Positions 50,215 to 58,109 of a stretch of DNA of 64,000 nucleotides are shown here, piece by piece. The first letter of the stretch is position 1. Each line of letters opens with the position of its first letter. A program made the position numbers and the translations under genes. The notes under the pieces are model-generated. The model searched no databases. It was not told the DNA's origin and saw only the letters and a list, made by a program, of their open reading frames with translations. Source of the DNA: Planococcus beigongshangi (GTDB lineage Bacteria; Bacillota; Bacilli; Bacillales_A; Planococcaceae); contig NZ_JADHDU010000007.1 in the NCBI RefSeq assembly GCF_016820495.1, positions 1-64,000 of the forward strand. The letters run 5' to 3'.

Positions 50215-51440
50215 TGACTTCCTTGATAATGATCATTATGGTTTTTTTCTGGTTGTTGCTTATTTTCTACTCGGCCCTGACAATCTCTGGCGTATGGTAT
50301 CGGATTACATTCAAGGATGCGCCGAAACCTGGCAGCTACCCGAGCGTCGCCTTACTGATTCCCGCTCACAATGAAGGAATTGTCATCGAAGATACGCTCC
50401 GTGCAATGGGACGGCTTGACTATAAAGGAAAACTCGATGTCTATTTGCTGGATGACAATTCGAAGGATGAAACAGCAGCGATCGCGCAAGAATTCGCTGA
50501 AGTTTTCTCGCGGATCCATTATATTCCTGTTCCACCGGGTTCGCCTTCCGGAAAATCCCGTGTGCTGAATTACGGATTGAGTATTTCCGAATCGGATTAT
50601 TTTATTGTCTTCGATGCCGACAACGAGCCGGAACCTGATGCAGTAGATAAATTGGTGAGAGCGGCTTTGGCTGAAAAAGATGCAGCTGGTGCGGTCGGTT
50701 ATGTCAAAACGAAAAATGCCCATACCAATACATTGACTCGGATGATTGCTCTGGAATTCCAGGTGTTTCAGCTTCTTATGCAATGCGGGCGCTGGAAGGT
50801 ATTTAAACTCGGGTCACTGGCCGGGACGAATATGCTGCTGAAACGTTCAGTGCTGGAACAGCTCGGCGGTTACGATGTATTTGCACTGGCGGAAGATGCT
50901 GAGTTGACAGTTCGTCTGACAGCTGAAGGTTATACCCTTCCTGTAGTTCCTTCTTCCCGAACTTGGGAACAGGAGCCGGAACGCGTAAAAACTTTCATTA
51001 AACAACGTACGCGCTGGCTGACTGGCAATATCTATCTGCTTGAAAAATCATTGATGGACCTGTCGCATTGGAAAGGGAAAACATTTTTCCTCAGCCTCCA
51101 GCATGTTCTGACTTACCTTGTTTTCGTCCTAGTCCTTCTCTTTTCCGATGTTTTTTTCATTATGAGTCTCGCAGGTTTCGAGCTCCCCAACATGGATGCG
51201 CCATTATTGATGCTGTGGTTTATGAGTTATATCGTTTACACGAGCCAATTATTAAGCGCGCTTGTCGTTGATCGGAACGTTTCTTTAAAGAATGTGTTTT
51301 TTGTTTTCATTATGTATTTCACCTATGCGCAACTCTTCATCATTCTGCTTATTCGGAGCTTCACCGTTTATATATGGAGCCGCATACGCGGAAAAACGAT
51401 TGCTTGGGACAAAACAAAACGATTTAAAGGGATAGGATGA
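50214..51440 (+). CDS. Family 2 processive glycosyltransferase (YdaM-like)
   Basis: The 408 aa membrane enzyme has one N-terminal helix and a GT-A domain. The catalytic features are LLDDNSKDETAAIA (first Asp), IVFDADNEPEPDAV (DxD), LAEDAELTVRLTAEGY (base) and KQRTRWLTGN (the Q-x-x-RW motif of processive synthases). Three to four C-terminal helices follow. It would polymerise an exopolysaccharide at the membrane. The start and stop codons overlap those of the neighbouring genes, so three genes form one operon. Confidence 0.92.
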   Translation: MTSLIMIIMVFFWLLLIFYSALTISGVWYRITFKDAPKPGSYPSVALLIPAHNEGIVIEDTLRAMGRLDYKGKLDVYLLDDNSKDETAAIAQEFAEVFSRIHYIPVPPGSPSGKSRVLNYGLSISESDYFIVFDADNEPEPDAVDKLVRAALAEKDAAGAVGYVKTKNAHTNTLTRMIALEFQVFQLLMQCGRWKVFKLGSLAGTNMLLKRSVLEQLGGYDVFALAEDAELTVRLTAEGYTLPVVPSSRTWEQEPERVKTFIKQRTRWLTGNIYLLEKSLMDLSHWKGKTFFLSLQHVLTYLVFVLVLLFSDVFFIMSLAGFELPNMDAPLLMLWFMSYIVYTSQLLSALVVDRNVSLKNVFFVFIMYFTYAQLFIILLIRSFTVYIWSRIRGKTIAWDKTKRFKGIG

Positions 51441-52420
51441 TGAGAACGGAAATCATGTTGCTTTCGTTGTTCCTGCTCCTTTTAGGGGGATGCAGTGAAA
51501 TGGAGTCTGTTCAAGTAATGGTTGCTGAAAGTTATATGGACGACGAGAGCCTGATCCATGCTTATCCCTCGAATCGGAATTCCGAATATTTATCCGAAAG
51601 CATCGGCTTGTATATGGAATATTTATTGATTGTGGAAGATGAAAAGACCTTTGCAGAGCAGGTATTATTATTGAAAGAGCACTTTCTTGTGCAGGATGAA
51701 GAATTTTACTTCCTCCGCTGGCGCTTGAACGAAAATGCAACAGTCAATGCGCTGATTGACGATATTCGCATCATTTCCGCCCTGCAGCAGGCCGCTGAAA
51801 CATTCGGCGATCCCGAATACGAGAAAATGGCATCCCAACTGAGTTTGGCGATATCCAGTTTACAGAAACAAGATGATGCTATTGTTGATTTTTATGATTG
51901 GTCAATGGACATTCCTGCCAATCGCCTGACACTCAGCTATTTGGTCGACAGTGAAATTATTGCAGAGACATCTGCAGTATTATTGGAACAACTCGACGCT
52001 TCCCAGGTGTTTTTTCCAGAATACTATGACGTCACATCTGGGCAGTATATCCAGGGTGATGAAGTCCATATGATTGACCAATTGCTCATCGCTTTGAATC
52101 GGGAAATCAGAGGATTCCATTCGGAAGTTCTCCTGAAGTGGCTCAAAGAACAATGGGACAGCGAACAAAAACTGTACGGGCGATACGACCGGGAATCTTT
52201 CAAGCCCAATGTCGAGTACGAATCGCTCGCTGTCTATTCCTATTTGCATGCTTATTTCATACAAGTTGGAGAACAGCGACTCGCAGCTGAAGTCCTAGAG
52301 CACACACAGCAGCTTGCGAACAATGGGATACTGGACAATGCGCATTTTTTCGACTTTATCCATTACGAATTGATGCTGGCAAAATCCCAATCCTCCGGAA
52401 GCCGGATAATTTCCGAATAA
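51437..52420 (+). CDS. GH8-like lipoprotein of the exopolysaccharide cluster (YdaJ-like)
   Basis: The 327 aa protein has a lipoprotein signal (EIMLLSLFLLLLGGC) and a helical-toroid glycosidase-like body. The segments LSESIGLYMEYLLIVEDEKT, FLRWRLNENATVNALIDDIR and YEKMASQLSLAIS match the S-E-x-x-G and D-D-x-R regions seen in GH8-type proteins and in YdaJ of B. subtilis. It would act outside the cell on the polymer. It overlaps the glycosyltransferase gene by four bases. A strong terminator follows at 52493-52521. Confidence 0.8.
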   Translation: MMRTEIMLLSLFLLLLGGCSEMESVQVMVAESYMDDESLIHAYPSNRNSEYLSESIGLYMEYLLIVEDEKTFAEQVLLLKEHFLVQDEEFYFLRWRLNENATVNALIDDIRIISALQQAAETFGDPEYEKMASQLSLAISSLQKQDDAIVDFYDWSMDIPANRLTLSYLVDSEIIAETSAVLLEQLDASQVFFPEYYDVTSGQYIQGDEVHMIDQLLIALNREIRGFHSEVLLKWLKEQWDSEQKLYGRYDRESFKPNVEYESLAVYSYLHAYFIQVGEQRLAAEVLEHTQQLANNGILDNAHFFDFIHYELMLAKSQSSGSRIISE

Positions 52421-52492
52421 CTTATTAGAATGAAAAGAATGCAGCCGATATGCCGATGTATCCGCTGCAGCTATGCATTTAATATAAACAGC

Positions 52493-52521
52493 AAAAAGCT
52501 CACCTCCAGGGTGAGCTTTTT
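52493..52521 (+). terminator. Rho-independent terminator
   Basis: AAAAAGCTCACC and GGTGAGCTTTTT arms with a 5-base loop end the exopolysaccharide operon. Confidence 0.92.
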
Positions 52522-52589
52522 GTATTCCTGAAAAAACCACATCCCGATAACACTTGAGTGTGGTTTTGAATTTCGAACTTATTTCTTAT

Positions 52590-53092
52590 CTATTTTACCG
52601 CTTCAACCTTATTTTTCCCCGAATAGAAGAACGACAGAATGAGCGCCGCAATGGCCAATATCATCATGAAATAATAAGCGGTCCCTGTACCGTAAGCTGT
52701 AGCCAATTGAAGAATCGATGCGCTCGAAGCTTCAGGCATCTCAGCACCGAGTTCCCCTGCCCGCTTCATAGTCTGCATACTGAAAACGGTGATGACAACC
52801 GCCGTACCGATGGAACCGGAAAGTTGTCGCACCGTATTGTTGACAGCTGTCCCGTGGGTGATCAGCTGCTTCGGCAGCGCATTCAGCCCCGCAGTATTCA
52901 ATGGCATCGAGATGCAGCTTAAGCCGATGCGCAGGAAAATCGTCCGGATCAATAAAAACTGGTACGTTGTTTCTGCAGACAGATCGGTGATGACATACAT
53001 CGATGGAATGATGAATAATAAGCCGACGATGAACAGCGGTTTCGCACCGACCCGGTCATATATTTTGCCTGTTACCGGCAAAAGCGGGCTAC
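52590..53092 (-). pseudogene. DHA2-type MFS multidrug transporter, C-terminal fragment
   Basis: About 165 codons of an EmrB/QacA-type transporter remain. They begin within the C-terminal half at LLPVTGKIYDRVGAKPLFIV and include RIGLSCISMPLNTAGLNALP, HGTAVNNTVRQLSGSIGTAV and the last helix before the tail FFYSGKNKVEAVK. A complete transporter of this type is about 470-500 aa. At about 53085-53092 the sequence changes into an amidase on the opposite strand. No start signal is present. Confidence 0.82.
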
Positions 53093-53254
53093 CCGTCCAT
53101 CACCGTTCCGGCGGGCTACACGGGCAATGGCCATCCTGTTGGCATCACGTTCAGTGCGCAGGCTTTCAGCGAACCCCGTCTGATCGAACTGGCGTATTCA
53201 TATGAACAGGCGACCCGAAAACGCAAGGCGCCGGACCTGGAATCTTATTGCTGA
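53084..53254 (+). pseudogene. Amidase-signature family, C-terminal fragment
   Basis: The plus-strand frame reads AGYPSITVPAGYTGNGHPVG, ITFSAQAFSEPRLIELAYSY, EQATRKRKAPDLESYC, stop. This is the characteristic C-terminus of amidase-signature enzymes, normally 470-500 aa. Only about 56 codons are present. The catalytic Ser-cisSer-Lys core and the start are missing. A strong terminator follows, as expected for the 3' end of a real gene. Confidence 0.82.
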
Positions 53255-53265
53255 GTTATGCCAAT

Positions 53266-53313
53266 AAAAAAATCGTATCCGGAAATCATGCAGATTTCCG
53301 GATACGATTTTTT
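53266..53313 (+). terminator. Rho-independent terminator
   Basis: Arms of 17-19 bases (AATCGTATCCGGAAATC and complement) with a 5-base loop and a T run follow the amidase fragment. Confidence 0.92.
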
Positions 53314-53373
53314 CTCTGCCTGAAGATCGCTTTCCTTTATTGCCCTCAGGACGTGATTTAGGCTGAGCAGATT

Positions 53374-53436
53374 GCTGAGCGCGGATATATTTTTTTGACG
53401 GCGGATATAATCGCTCATCGACGGATATCCGCCCAA
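53374..53436. repeat. Intergenic tandem array, family D, left flank of the Rgg cassette
   Basis: Three units (GCGGATATATTTT, GCGGATATAATCG, ACGGATATCCGC) are followed by CAACCAGCC and CTCC. The same closing sequence follows the array at 56021-56100 in the same orientation. Confidence 0.85.
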
Positions 53437-53580
53437 CCAGCCTCTCCCCCATAAAAACCGACCACCCAAAACCAATAATAGATGCTATTCGCAGGCGAAA
53501 AGCGATGAAAACCTTAAACACTCCATCACCAGGCCCAACCTATCAGACCCCGAGGCTCATTTCTCCAGACATGGAAAAAG

Positions 53581-53613
53581 GGCATTCAATAACCATTAAG
53601 GTTACTTGATGCC
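53581..53613 (-). terminator. Terminator of the Rgg-like regulator gene
   Basis: GGCAT-AATAACC and GGTTA-ATGCC arms with CTTTTTCC on the minus strand. The preceding ATTTCTCCAGA element and the hairpin are related to those at 56137-56188. Confidence 0.75.
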
Positions 53614-53631
53614 GCTTCTTTTCAAAAATTT

Positions 53632-54486
53632 CTAGACGAACCTTTTAATCTCGTTTTTCATTATTTTATAAAGGTCGACTTCTTCGATCGCACTAAGTAT
53701 TTTCAGTCCTTTGTCAATCTGTTTTTGTCCTTCACTTTTCAGATCCAACCCATTCATACAGACTCCTTTTCTGATGTATCCTACCGCAAGCTGTGGGTAT
53801 ACACGCTGTTTTTTACAAAGCATGATCAGCAATTCAGCCATATCTATACCCTCTGTAAACTTTTTTGATTTTATGAACAGCAACATCAAATTAGTATAAA
53901 CATTTATTTTCAAGTTGTTTACATTGTGGAATCCTTTATATCGATCAATACTTTTAAACATGAAGTTTTTAATATGCAAAGCAGTTTCCAAAGGGAAAAA
54001 GAAAAGAATCGAGTTGATCAAGTATAGATCGATCAAGTATAAAGAATCCCGTTTCGACAGATTGCTCCATACTTCCTTTATCGGTTCACTCGCTAATTCA
54101 AAATCATTTGATTCCCTTAAAATCACATGAGCGTTCAAAACTATTCGAATGTTTTTGATCATATAGTCATCAGTTTTAGCTAAATACCCATTTACCTTTT
54201 CCAATAAAGACTTCATTTCTAAAAGATTATTATAATTTAAGCTGTAAAAGGCTTTGAATATCTCTTCCTTCCCTTCATATCCATAACCATTTTCTATGTA
54301 CACGAATTCCTCGTAGGACATATCCAGCCTGTTCAAAATGTGTTTGAAAATATCCGTTTTTATCCCTGAATTCAGAATTTCAAATTTTGAATAGGCGCTT
54401 TGCGTAATGGCCTGCTGAGCTATATATTGTTGTGAATAACCTTTATTCAATCTGATTTCTTTCGCGGTTGAACCTGTGTTTCCCAC
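53632..54486 (-). CDS. Rgg/PlcR-like helix-turn-helix quorum-sensing regulator
   Basis: The 284 aa protein has an N-terminal XRE-type helix-turn-helix (STAKEIRLNKGYSQQYIAQQ, then AITQSAYSKFEILNSGIKTD). An all-helical TPR-like C-terminal region of about 220 residues fits the Rgg/GadR/MutR and PlcR group, whose members bind short peptide pheromones. The GTG at 54486 is chosen because AAGGAG lies ten bases upstream; the TTG at 54495 is too close. It is divergent from an 18-codon ORF and a secreted-protein gene. Its -10 box overlaps the -35 region of the divergent promoter. Confidence 0.82.
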   Translation of the reverse strand: MGNTGSTAKEIRLNKGYSQQYIAQQAITQSAYSKFEILNSGIKTDIFKHILNRLDMSYEEFVYIENGYGYEGKEEIFKAFYSLNYNNLLEMKSLLEKVNGYLAKTDDYMIKNIRIVLNAHVILRESNDFELASEPIKEVWSNLSKRDSLYLIDLYLINSILFFFPLETALHIKNFMFKSIDRYKGFHNVNNLKINVYTNLMLLFIKSKKFTEGIDMAELLIMLCKKQRVYPQLAVGYIRKGVCMNGLDLKSEGQKQIDKGLKILSAIEEVDLYKIMKNEIKRFV

Positions 54487-54508
54487 TGTCTCCAAACTCC
54501 TTTTAGTT

Positions 54509-54550
54509 GTTTACGACTTATTTTCCATTATACGACATTTTAATTATAGT
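54509..54550. promoter_or_regulatory. Overlapping divergent promoters with direct repeats
   Basis: Rightward promoter: TTTCCA (54522-54527), 17 bases, TATAGT (54545-54550). Leftward: TATAAT (complement of 54527-54532). Two direct repeats TACGACTTATTTT and TACGACATTTTAA, about 20 bp apart, span both and may be the regulator's binding site. Confidence 0.55.
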
Positions 54551-54575
54551 ATGGACATTGTAGGAGGTGAGAAAC

Positions 54576-54632
54576 ATGATTGAGGTTCTTATCAGCACTT
54601 TGGAACTCTGGTTCATAGGTACAGGAAATTAA
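54576..54632 (+). CDS. 18-codon ORF, candidate signalling peptide
   Basis: The translation is MIEVLISTLELWFIGTGN. A consensus AGGAGGTGA lies five bases before the ATG, and the -10 box TATAGT is 26 bases upstream. It is therefore the first translated ORF of the transcript divergent from the Rgg-like gene. There is no basic N-terminus or signal peptide; the peptide is short and hydrophobic, as in leaderless or SHP-type pheromones controlled by Rgg proteins. No homologue is known to me, so the role is inferred from position and translation signals. Confidence 0.5.
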   Translation: MIEVLISTLELWFIGTGN

Positions 54633-54781
54633 CCATCTACATATGAAAAAAATTACATGTTTTATGAAAGCCTCAATATTTCTGGAATATTTACAATGTA
54701 TTAGCAAAATTGCTTGGATAAGCACCTTTCCCTAAGAAGTTACTTTCGATTAAAAATATTACCAATTTGGAGGAATTCGAA

Positions 54782-55279
54782 ATGAACAAGACAATGAAAA
54801 CATTCACAGCTACAACACTGGCAGGCATCATGGCTTTGACGACTATGGCTCCAGGATTTGCAAGTGCTGATTCTTTGTCCGGAACGGCTGAAACAGTAAA
54901 TGCAATTGAAAAGAAAGCAGGTTGGGAGCAAACCGGCCCTACAGAATTAGATAAAATAATGCAAAAAGAAAATTTATCTGAAGTTCAATTCATCAGATAC
55001 GGTAATTTTGTGAAAGCCCAGACAACGGACGAAGTAAACGCTCTCTGGAAAGGCGCCATCGTTAAAAAAGCCGTGAAATATATGGTGGACCATTCCGATA
55101 TCATCCCTTCAAAGAGTCTCCGAAATATTGTCGACAAATATGGCAATAAAATCATTAAAGCAATTGACACTGCAGAAACTTACACATGGTACGGAATAGC
55201 AAAAGCGTTAACCAAAGTCGGAGTGCCGGATAAATATGCTGACGCCATCGCCGATTTTATAGTAAAATTCTTATTATAA
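54782..55279 (+). CDS. Small secreted basic protein, candidate toxin or effector
   Basis: The 165 aa protein has a clear signal peptide (NKTMKTFTATTLAGIMALTT, cleavage expected after PGFASA, about residue 30). The mature part of about 133 aa has no cysteine. Its last 75 residues are Lys-rich and amphipathic (GAIVKKAVKYMVDHSD, then KYGNKIIKAIDTAETYTWYG and the C-terminal VPDKYADAIADFIVKFLL). I recognise no family. GGAGG lies eight bases before the ATG. It lies between the Rgg-divergent promoter and a membrane-protein gene, as a bacteriocin-like gene would. Confidence 0.72.
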   Translation: MNKTMKTFTATTLAGIMALTTMAPGFASADSLSGTAETVNAIEKKAGWEQTGPTELDKIMQKENLSEVQFIRYGNFVKAQTTDEVNALWKGAIVKKAVKYMVDHSDIIPSKSLRNIVDKYGNKIIKAIDTAETYTWYGIAKALTKVGVPDKYADAIADFIVKFLL

Positions 55280-55359
55280 AATAATGTGAACTTCCTGCAG
55301 ACGGCCTGTTACAAAAAAGCGAAGAAAAAGGAAATACTCTTTAAGAAATGGAGAACATC

Positions 55360-55941
55360 ATGTTTAAACAACTATTTTCTTTATTCCCGATTCTTCTTAT
55401 TTTCGCCATCCTGTTTCTCCCATTAATCTTGATTGATGTCTTCATTATTCATTTTATGGGTGGATCGTATTCGACGTTGAGCTATCTGGTATTATTTCTT
55501 ATCATATTTTATATAGCCGATTTACTGCTGAATATCATCATCGACAGTTTGCTGAAAGTAACAAGTGATTTCAGTTTCTTAAAAACCAACAGCCATCTAA
55601 TTTCTGCCGTTTTCGATCTGATCGGCAGTTTCATTGTAATCAGCGTGCTAGATTCTTTATTCCAATCAATAACTCTTTCGATCGTCATTAAACTGCTGAT
55701 CGTCTTCCTGCATACCTCATTGGTATATTTATTCCATAAAGGCCAAACGGAAAACGATGGACAGGACGCTGCCGATACAATGGACAATAAATTGCCGGCA
55801 ACTGTCGAATATGAAATTAGCTACCTGTTGCAAAAAGAAAATTTAGTCACCTGCATCGACCTGATCAAACAGAAATATCCGGACATCCCTAAAGCAGCAA
55901 TAATACAGGCAGTCCGGAAAATTAACAGCGAGAATAAATGA
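55360..55941 (+). CDS. Membrane protein, candidate immunity or accessory factor
   Basis: The 193 aa protein has four hydrophobic segments (FPILLIFAILFLPLILIDVF, then LSYLVLFLIIFYIADLLLNI, LIGSFIVISVLDSLFQ and ITLSIVIKLLIVFLHTSLVY). A charged cytoplasmic tail ends KYPDIPKAAIIQAVRKINSE. The first three helices are reminiscent of YrvL-type regulatory membrane proteins, but the match is weak. GGAGAA lies seven bases before the ATG at 55360. It follows the secreted-protein gene by 80 bases with no terminator between, so co-transcription is likely. Immunity is an inference from position. Confidence 0.68.
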   Translation: MFKQLFSLFPILLIFAILFLPLILIDVFIIHFMGGSYSTLSYLVLFLIIFYIADLLLNIIIDSLLKVTSDFSFLKTNSHLISAVFDLIGSFIVISVLDSLFQSITLSIVIKLLIVFLHTSLVYLFHKGQTENDGQDAADTMDNKLPATVEYEISYLLQKENLVTCIDLIKQKYPDIPKAAIIQAVRKINSENK

Positions 55942-55962
55942 CTCCTTTGCGGGGTCATTTTT
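55936..55962 (+). terminator. Rho-independent terminator
   Basis: AAATGAC-CC and GG-GTCATTT arms with a T tail overlap the stop codon of the membrane-protein gene and close the cassette. Confidence 0.75.
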
Positions 55963-56020
55963 ATTTTGAAGCGAATCGGAATGAACGTGTGTTGTGCCGA
56001 TAAGCAATGTAATTTGCCGA

Positions 56021-56098
56021 GCGCGGATATATTCTCTCATCGGCGGATATAATTCCCTGACGACGGATATATTTTCTCATCGGCGGATATCCGCTCAA
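56021..56098. repeat. Intergenic tandem array, family D, right flank of the Rgg cassette
   Basis: Four units of GCGGATATA(T/A)TT type end in GGCGGATATCCGC, CAACCAGCC and CTCC. The order and closing sequence are as at 53374-53450, so the cassette is bracketed by related direct repeats. Confidence 0.85.
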
Positions 56099-56154
56099 CC
56101 AGCCGCTCCTCCTCAACCCGAACATGCCCCAAACCATTTCTCCAGAAATAGAAA

Positions 56155-56188
56155 AACGGTACCCAATAATGGTTATTGGATACCGTTT
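56155..56188 (-). terminator. Rho-independent terminator
   Basis: AACGGTACCCAATAA and TTATTGGATACCGTT arms with a TTTTTC minus-strand tail end the YknZ-like permease gene. Confidence 0.85.
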
Positions 56189-56217
56189 CCTTGCGAGCTT
56201 CATTTCCTCAACTGTTT

Positions 56218-57435
56218 TTATTCGTAGCGCAGCGCTTCAATCGGGCTTAGTTTCGAGGCCTTATTGGCTGGCAGGATACCGAAAATGATGCCGATAAACG
56301 CCGAGAAACAAAAACCGATCAGGACGACCAGCGGACTGATTGTCGCTTCGAAAGGCAGTAATTGGGAAGCGACGAATGTCGCTGCCACCGCAAAACCGAT
56401 GCCGATCAATCCGCCGAGGGATGTCAGCGTGACCGATTCAATCAGGAATTGCAGCAAAATCCGGCCACGTGTGGCGCCGAGCGCTTTTCGCAGACCGATT
56501 TCGCGCGTACGTTCGGTGACGGAGACGAGCATGATGTTCATGACGCCGATACCGCCGACCAAAAGTGAAATTCCGGCGATGCTGCCGATGAATAGCGTGA
56601 TTATCGTCAAATAGCTGTTCAGCTCTTCTTCATACTGGGTAAAATCATTGCTGATGTACATGCCGTCTTCCGGCGCTATTTGCTCCGTCAATGCATCCGC
56701 CGTCAATTGTCCTGTCTCCGATACGATTTCCGGTGACTCCGCGATGACCGAGACACTTTCGATTTCCCGGTTGCCGAACATCATGGAAACAAGCGCCCTT
56801 GGCATGAGCATTTCCCCGCTTGCGAAATCATCATACTGGAGCAATTCTTCAGGAATGGTGCTTTTGTAAACACCGACCACTTTATAAGGATTGTCGGACA
56901 CTTCTACGATTTCACCGATCACGTCTTCCCCGTCCGAAAAGAATTTCTCCCGCGTCACCGAGTCGATCAGGATGACCCGATTCATGCTGTCGTTATCCCG
57001 TGCAAGAAACGGACGGCCTTCGAGCATTTCGATGTTTTTAGCGGCGAAGTATCCTTCGTCCACACCGGTAATCGTCATATCGGACTGTTCTTCGTTATGG
57101 ACCATCATTCCCCAGCCCTGGTTTATACCAAGAACCGACTGGACACCCGGCACTTCCCGCAGGACAGCCAAATCCTCATCCGTGATTTCAGGCTCTTCCA
57201 CCCACATCATTTCCGTATCGTCTTCCAGAAAAATCTGTTCGTAATACAATTGAATTTCGTTTTCATCTGTGCTGAACATATCATCGGCAATCTGGTTTTT
57301 TGCCCCTTCACCGATCGCCACGATGATGATGACAGCGCCGACGCCGATGATGATTCCGAGCATCGTCAGAATGGAGCGGATTTTATGGCCCCAGATCGAA
57401 GACATCGCAACTTTCAAACTCTCCCAAATGCTCAC
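56218..57435 (-). CDS. MacB/YknZ-type ABC transporter permease
   Basis: The 405 aa FtsX-type permease has one N-terminal helix (IRSILTMLGIIIGVGAVIII) and a periplasmic-type extracytoplasmic MacB core domain (residues about 45-275). Three C-terminal helices include the signature GGIGVMNIMLVSVTERTREI and GLRKALGATRGRILLQFLIE. It pairs with the adjacent ATPase and adaptor. The B. subtilis relatives YknXYZ protect against the SdpC-derived toxin. The start is GTG at 57435 with GGAGG eight bases upstream; it overlaps the ATPase stop. Confidence 0.92.
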   Translation of the reverse strand: MSIWESLKVAMSSIWGHKIRSILTMLGIIIGVGAVIIIVAIGEGAKNQIADDMFSTDENEIQLYYEQIFLEDDTEMMWVEEPEITDEDLAVLREVPGVQSVLGINQGWGMMVHNEEQSDMTITGVDEGYFAAKNIEMLEGRPFLARDNDSMNRVILIDSVTREKFFSDGEDVIGEIVEVSDNPYKVVGVYKSTIPEELLQYDDFASGEMLMPRALVSMMFGNREIESVSVIAESPEIVSETGQLTADALTEQIAPEDGMYISNDFTQYEEELNSYLTIITLFIGSIAGISLLVGGIGVMNIMLVSVTERTREIGLRKALGATRGRILLQFLIESVTLTSLGGLIGIGFAVAATFVASQLLPFEATISPLVVLIGFCFSAFIGIIFGILPANKASKLSPIEALRYE

Positions 57436-58109
57436 GACAAGTTCCTCCGATCATCCGTAATCAGCCCGTCATGCAGCGTGATGATGCGGTTTGTATAGGA
57501 AGCGACTTCCTCTTCGTGAGTGACGATGATGACCGTCCTGCCTTCCTCGTTCAATTCGACAAGCAGTTTCATGATCTGTTCGCTCGTTTTCGAATCGAGG
57601 GCGCCTGTCGGTTCGTCCGCCAGAATGATGGAAGGATGATTGACCAGGGCACGCGCAATCGCGACCCGCTGCTTCTGTCCGCCCGATAATTCATTCGGCA
57701 GATGGGTCATCCGGTCTGACAGCCCCACTTTTTCAAGCATCTGTCTGGCGCGTTCCCGCCTTTCACGTTTCGGGACGCCCGCATAGATGAGCGGCGATTC
57801 CACATTTTTCAGTGCATTCAAACGCGGCATCAGGAAAAACTGCTGGAACACGAAACCGATATGTTCATTGCGGAGACGCGCCAATTCCCGCTGTTTCACC
57901 CGCCCCGTCTGTTCGCTGTTCAGTTCATAATTTCCGGAACTCGGCGTATCAAGAAAACCGATGATGTTCATGAGGGTCGATTTGCCGGAACCCGAGGGCC
58001 CCATGATGGCAATGAATTCCCCTTCTTCGATTTCCAGATCAATGCCGTGCAGGACCGGTACCATCAGTCCGCCTGTGCCGTAAGTTTTTTTAATATCACT
58101 CAATTTCAT
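57432..58109 (-). CDS. MacB/YknY-type ABC transporter ATP-binding protein
   Basis: The 225 aa ATPase has Walker A GPSGSGKST, the Q-loop FVFQQFFLMPRLNALKNVES, signature LSGGQKQR, Walker [13 protein letters not shown] and switch IIVTHEEEVA. It belongs to the LolD/MacB class that powers mechanotransmission rather than substrate translocation through a pore. It overlaps the adaptor gene upstream and the permease gene downstream, so all three are coupled. Confidence 0.93.
   Translation of the reverse strand: MKLSDIKKTYGTGGLMVPVLHGIDLEIEEGEFIAIMGPSGSGKSTLMNIIGFLDTPSSGNYELNSEQTGRVKQRELARLRNEHIGFVFQQFFLMPRLNALKNVESPLIYAGVPKRERRERARQMLEKVGLSDRMTHLPNELSGGQKQRVAIARALVNHPSIILADEPTGALDSKTSEQIMKLLVELNEEGRTVIIVTHEEEVASYTNRIITLHDGLITDDRRNLS

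Noticed and set aside
44606-53092. Genomic island or transposon between the two broken-gene junctions
   Set aside because: No transposase, integrase, target-site duplication or change in composition is visible at either junction, so an inserted element is not supported.
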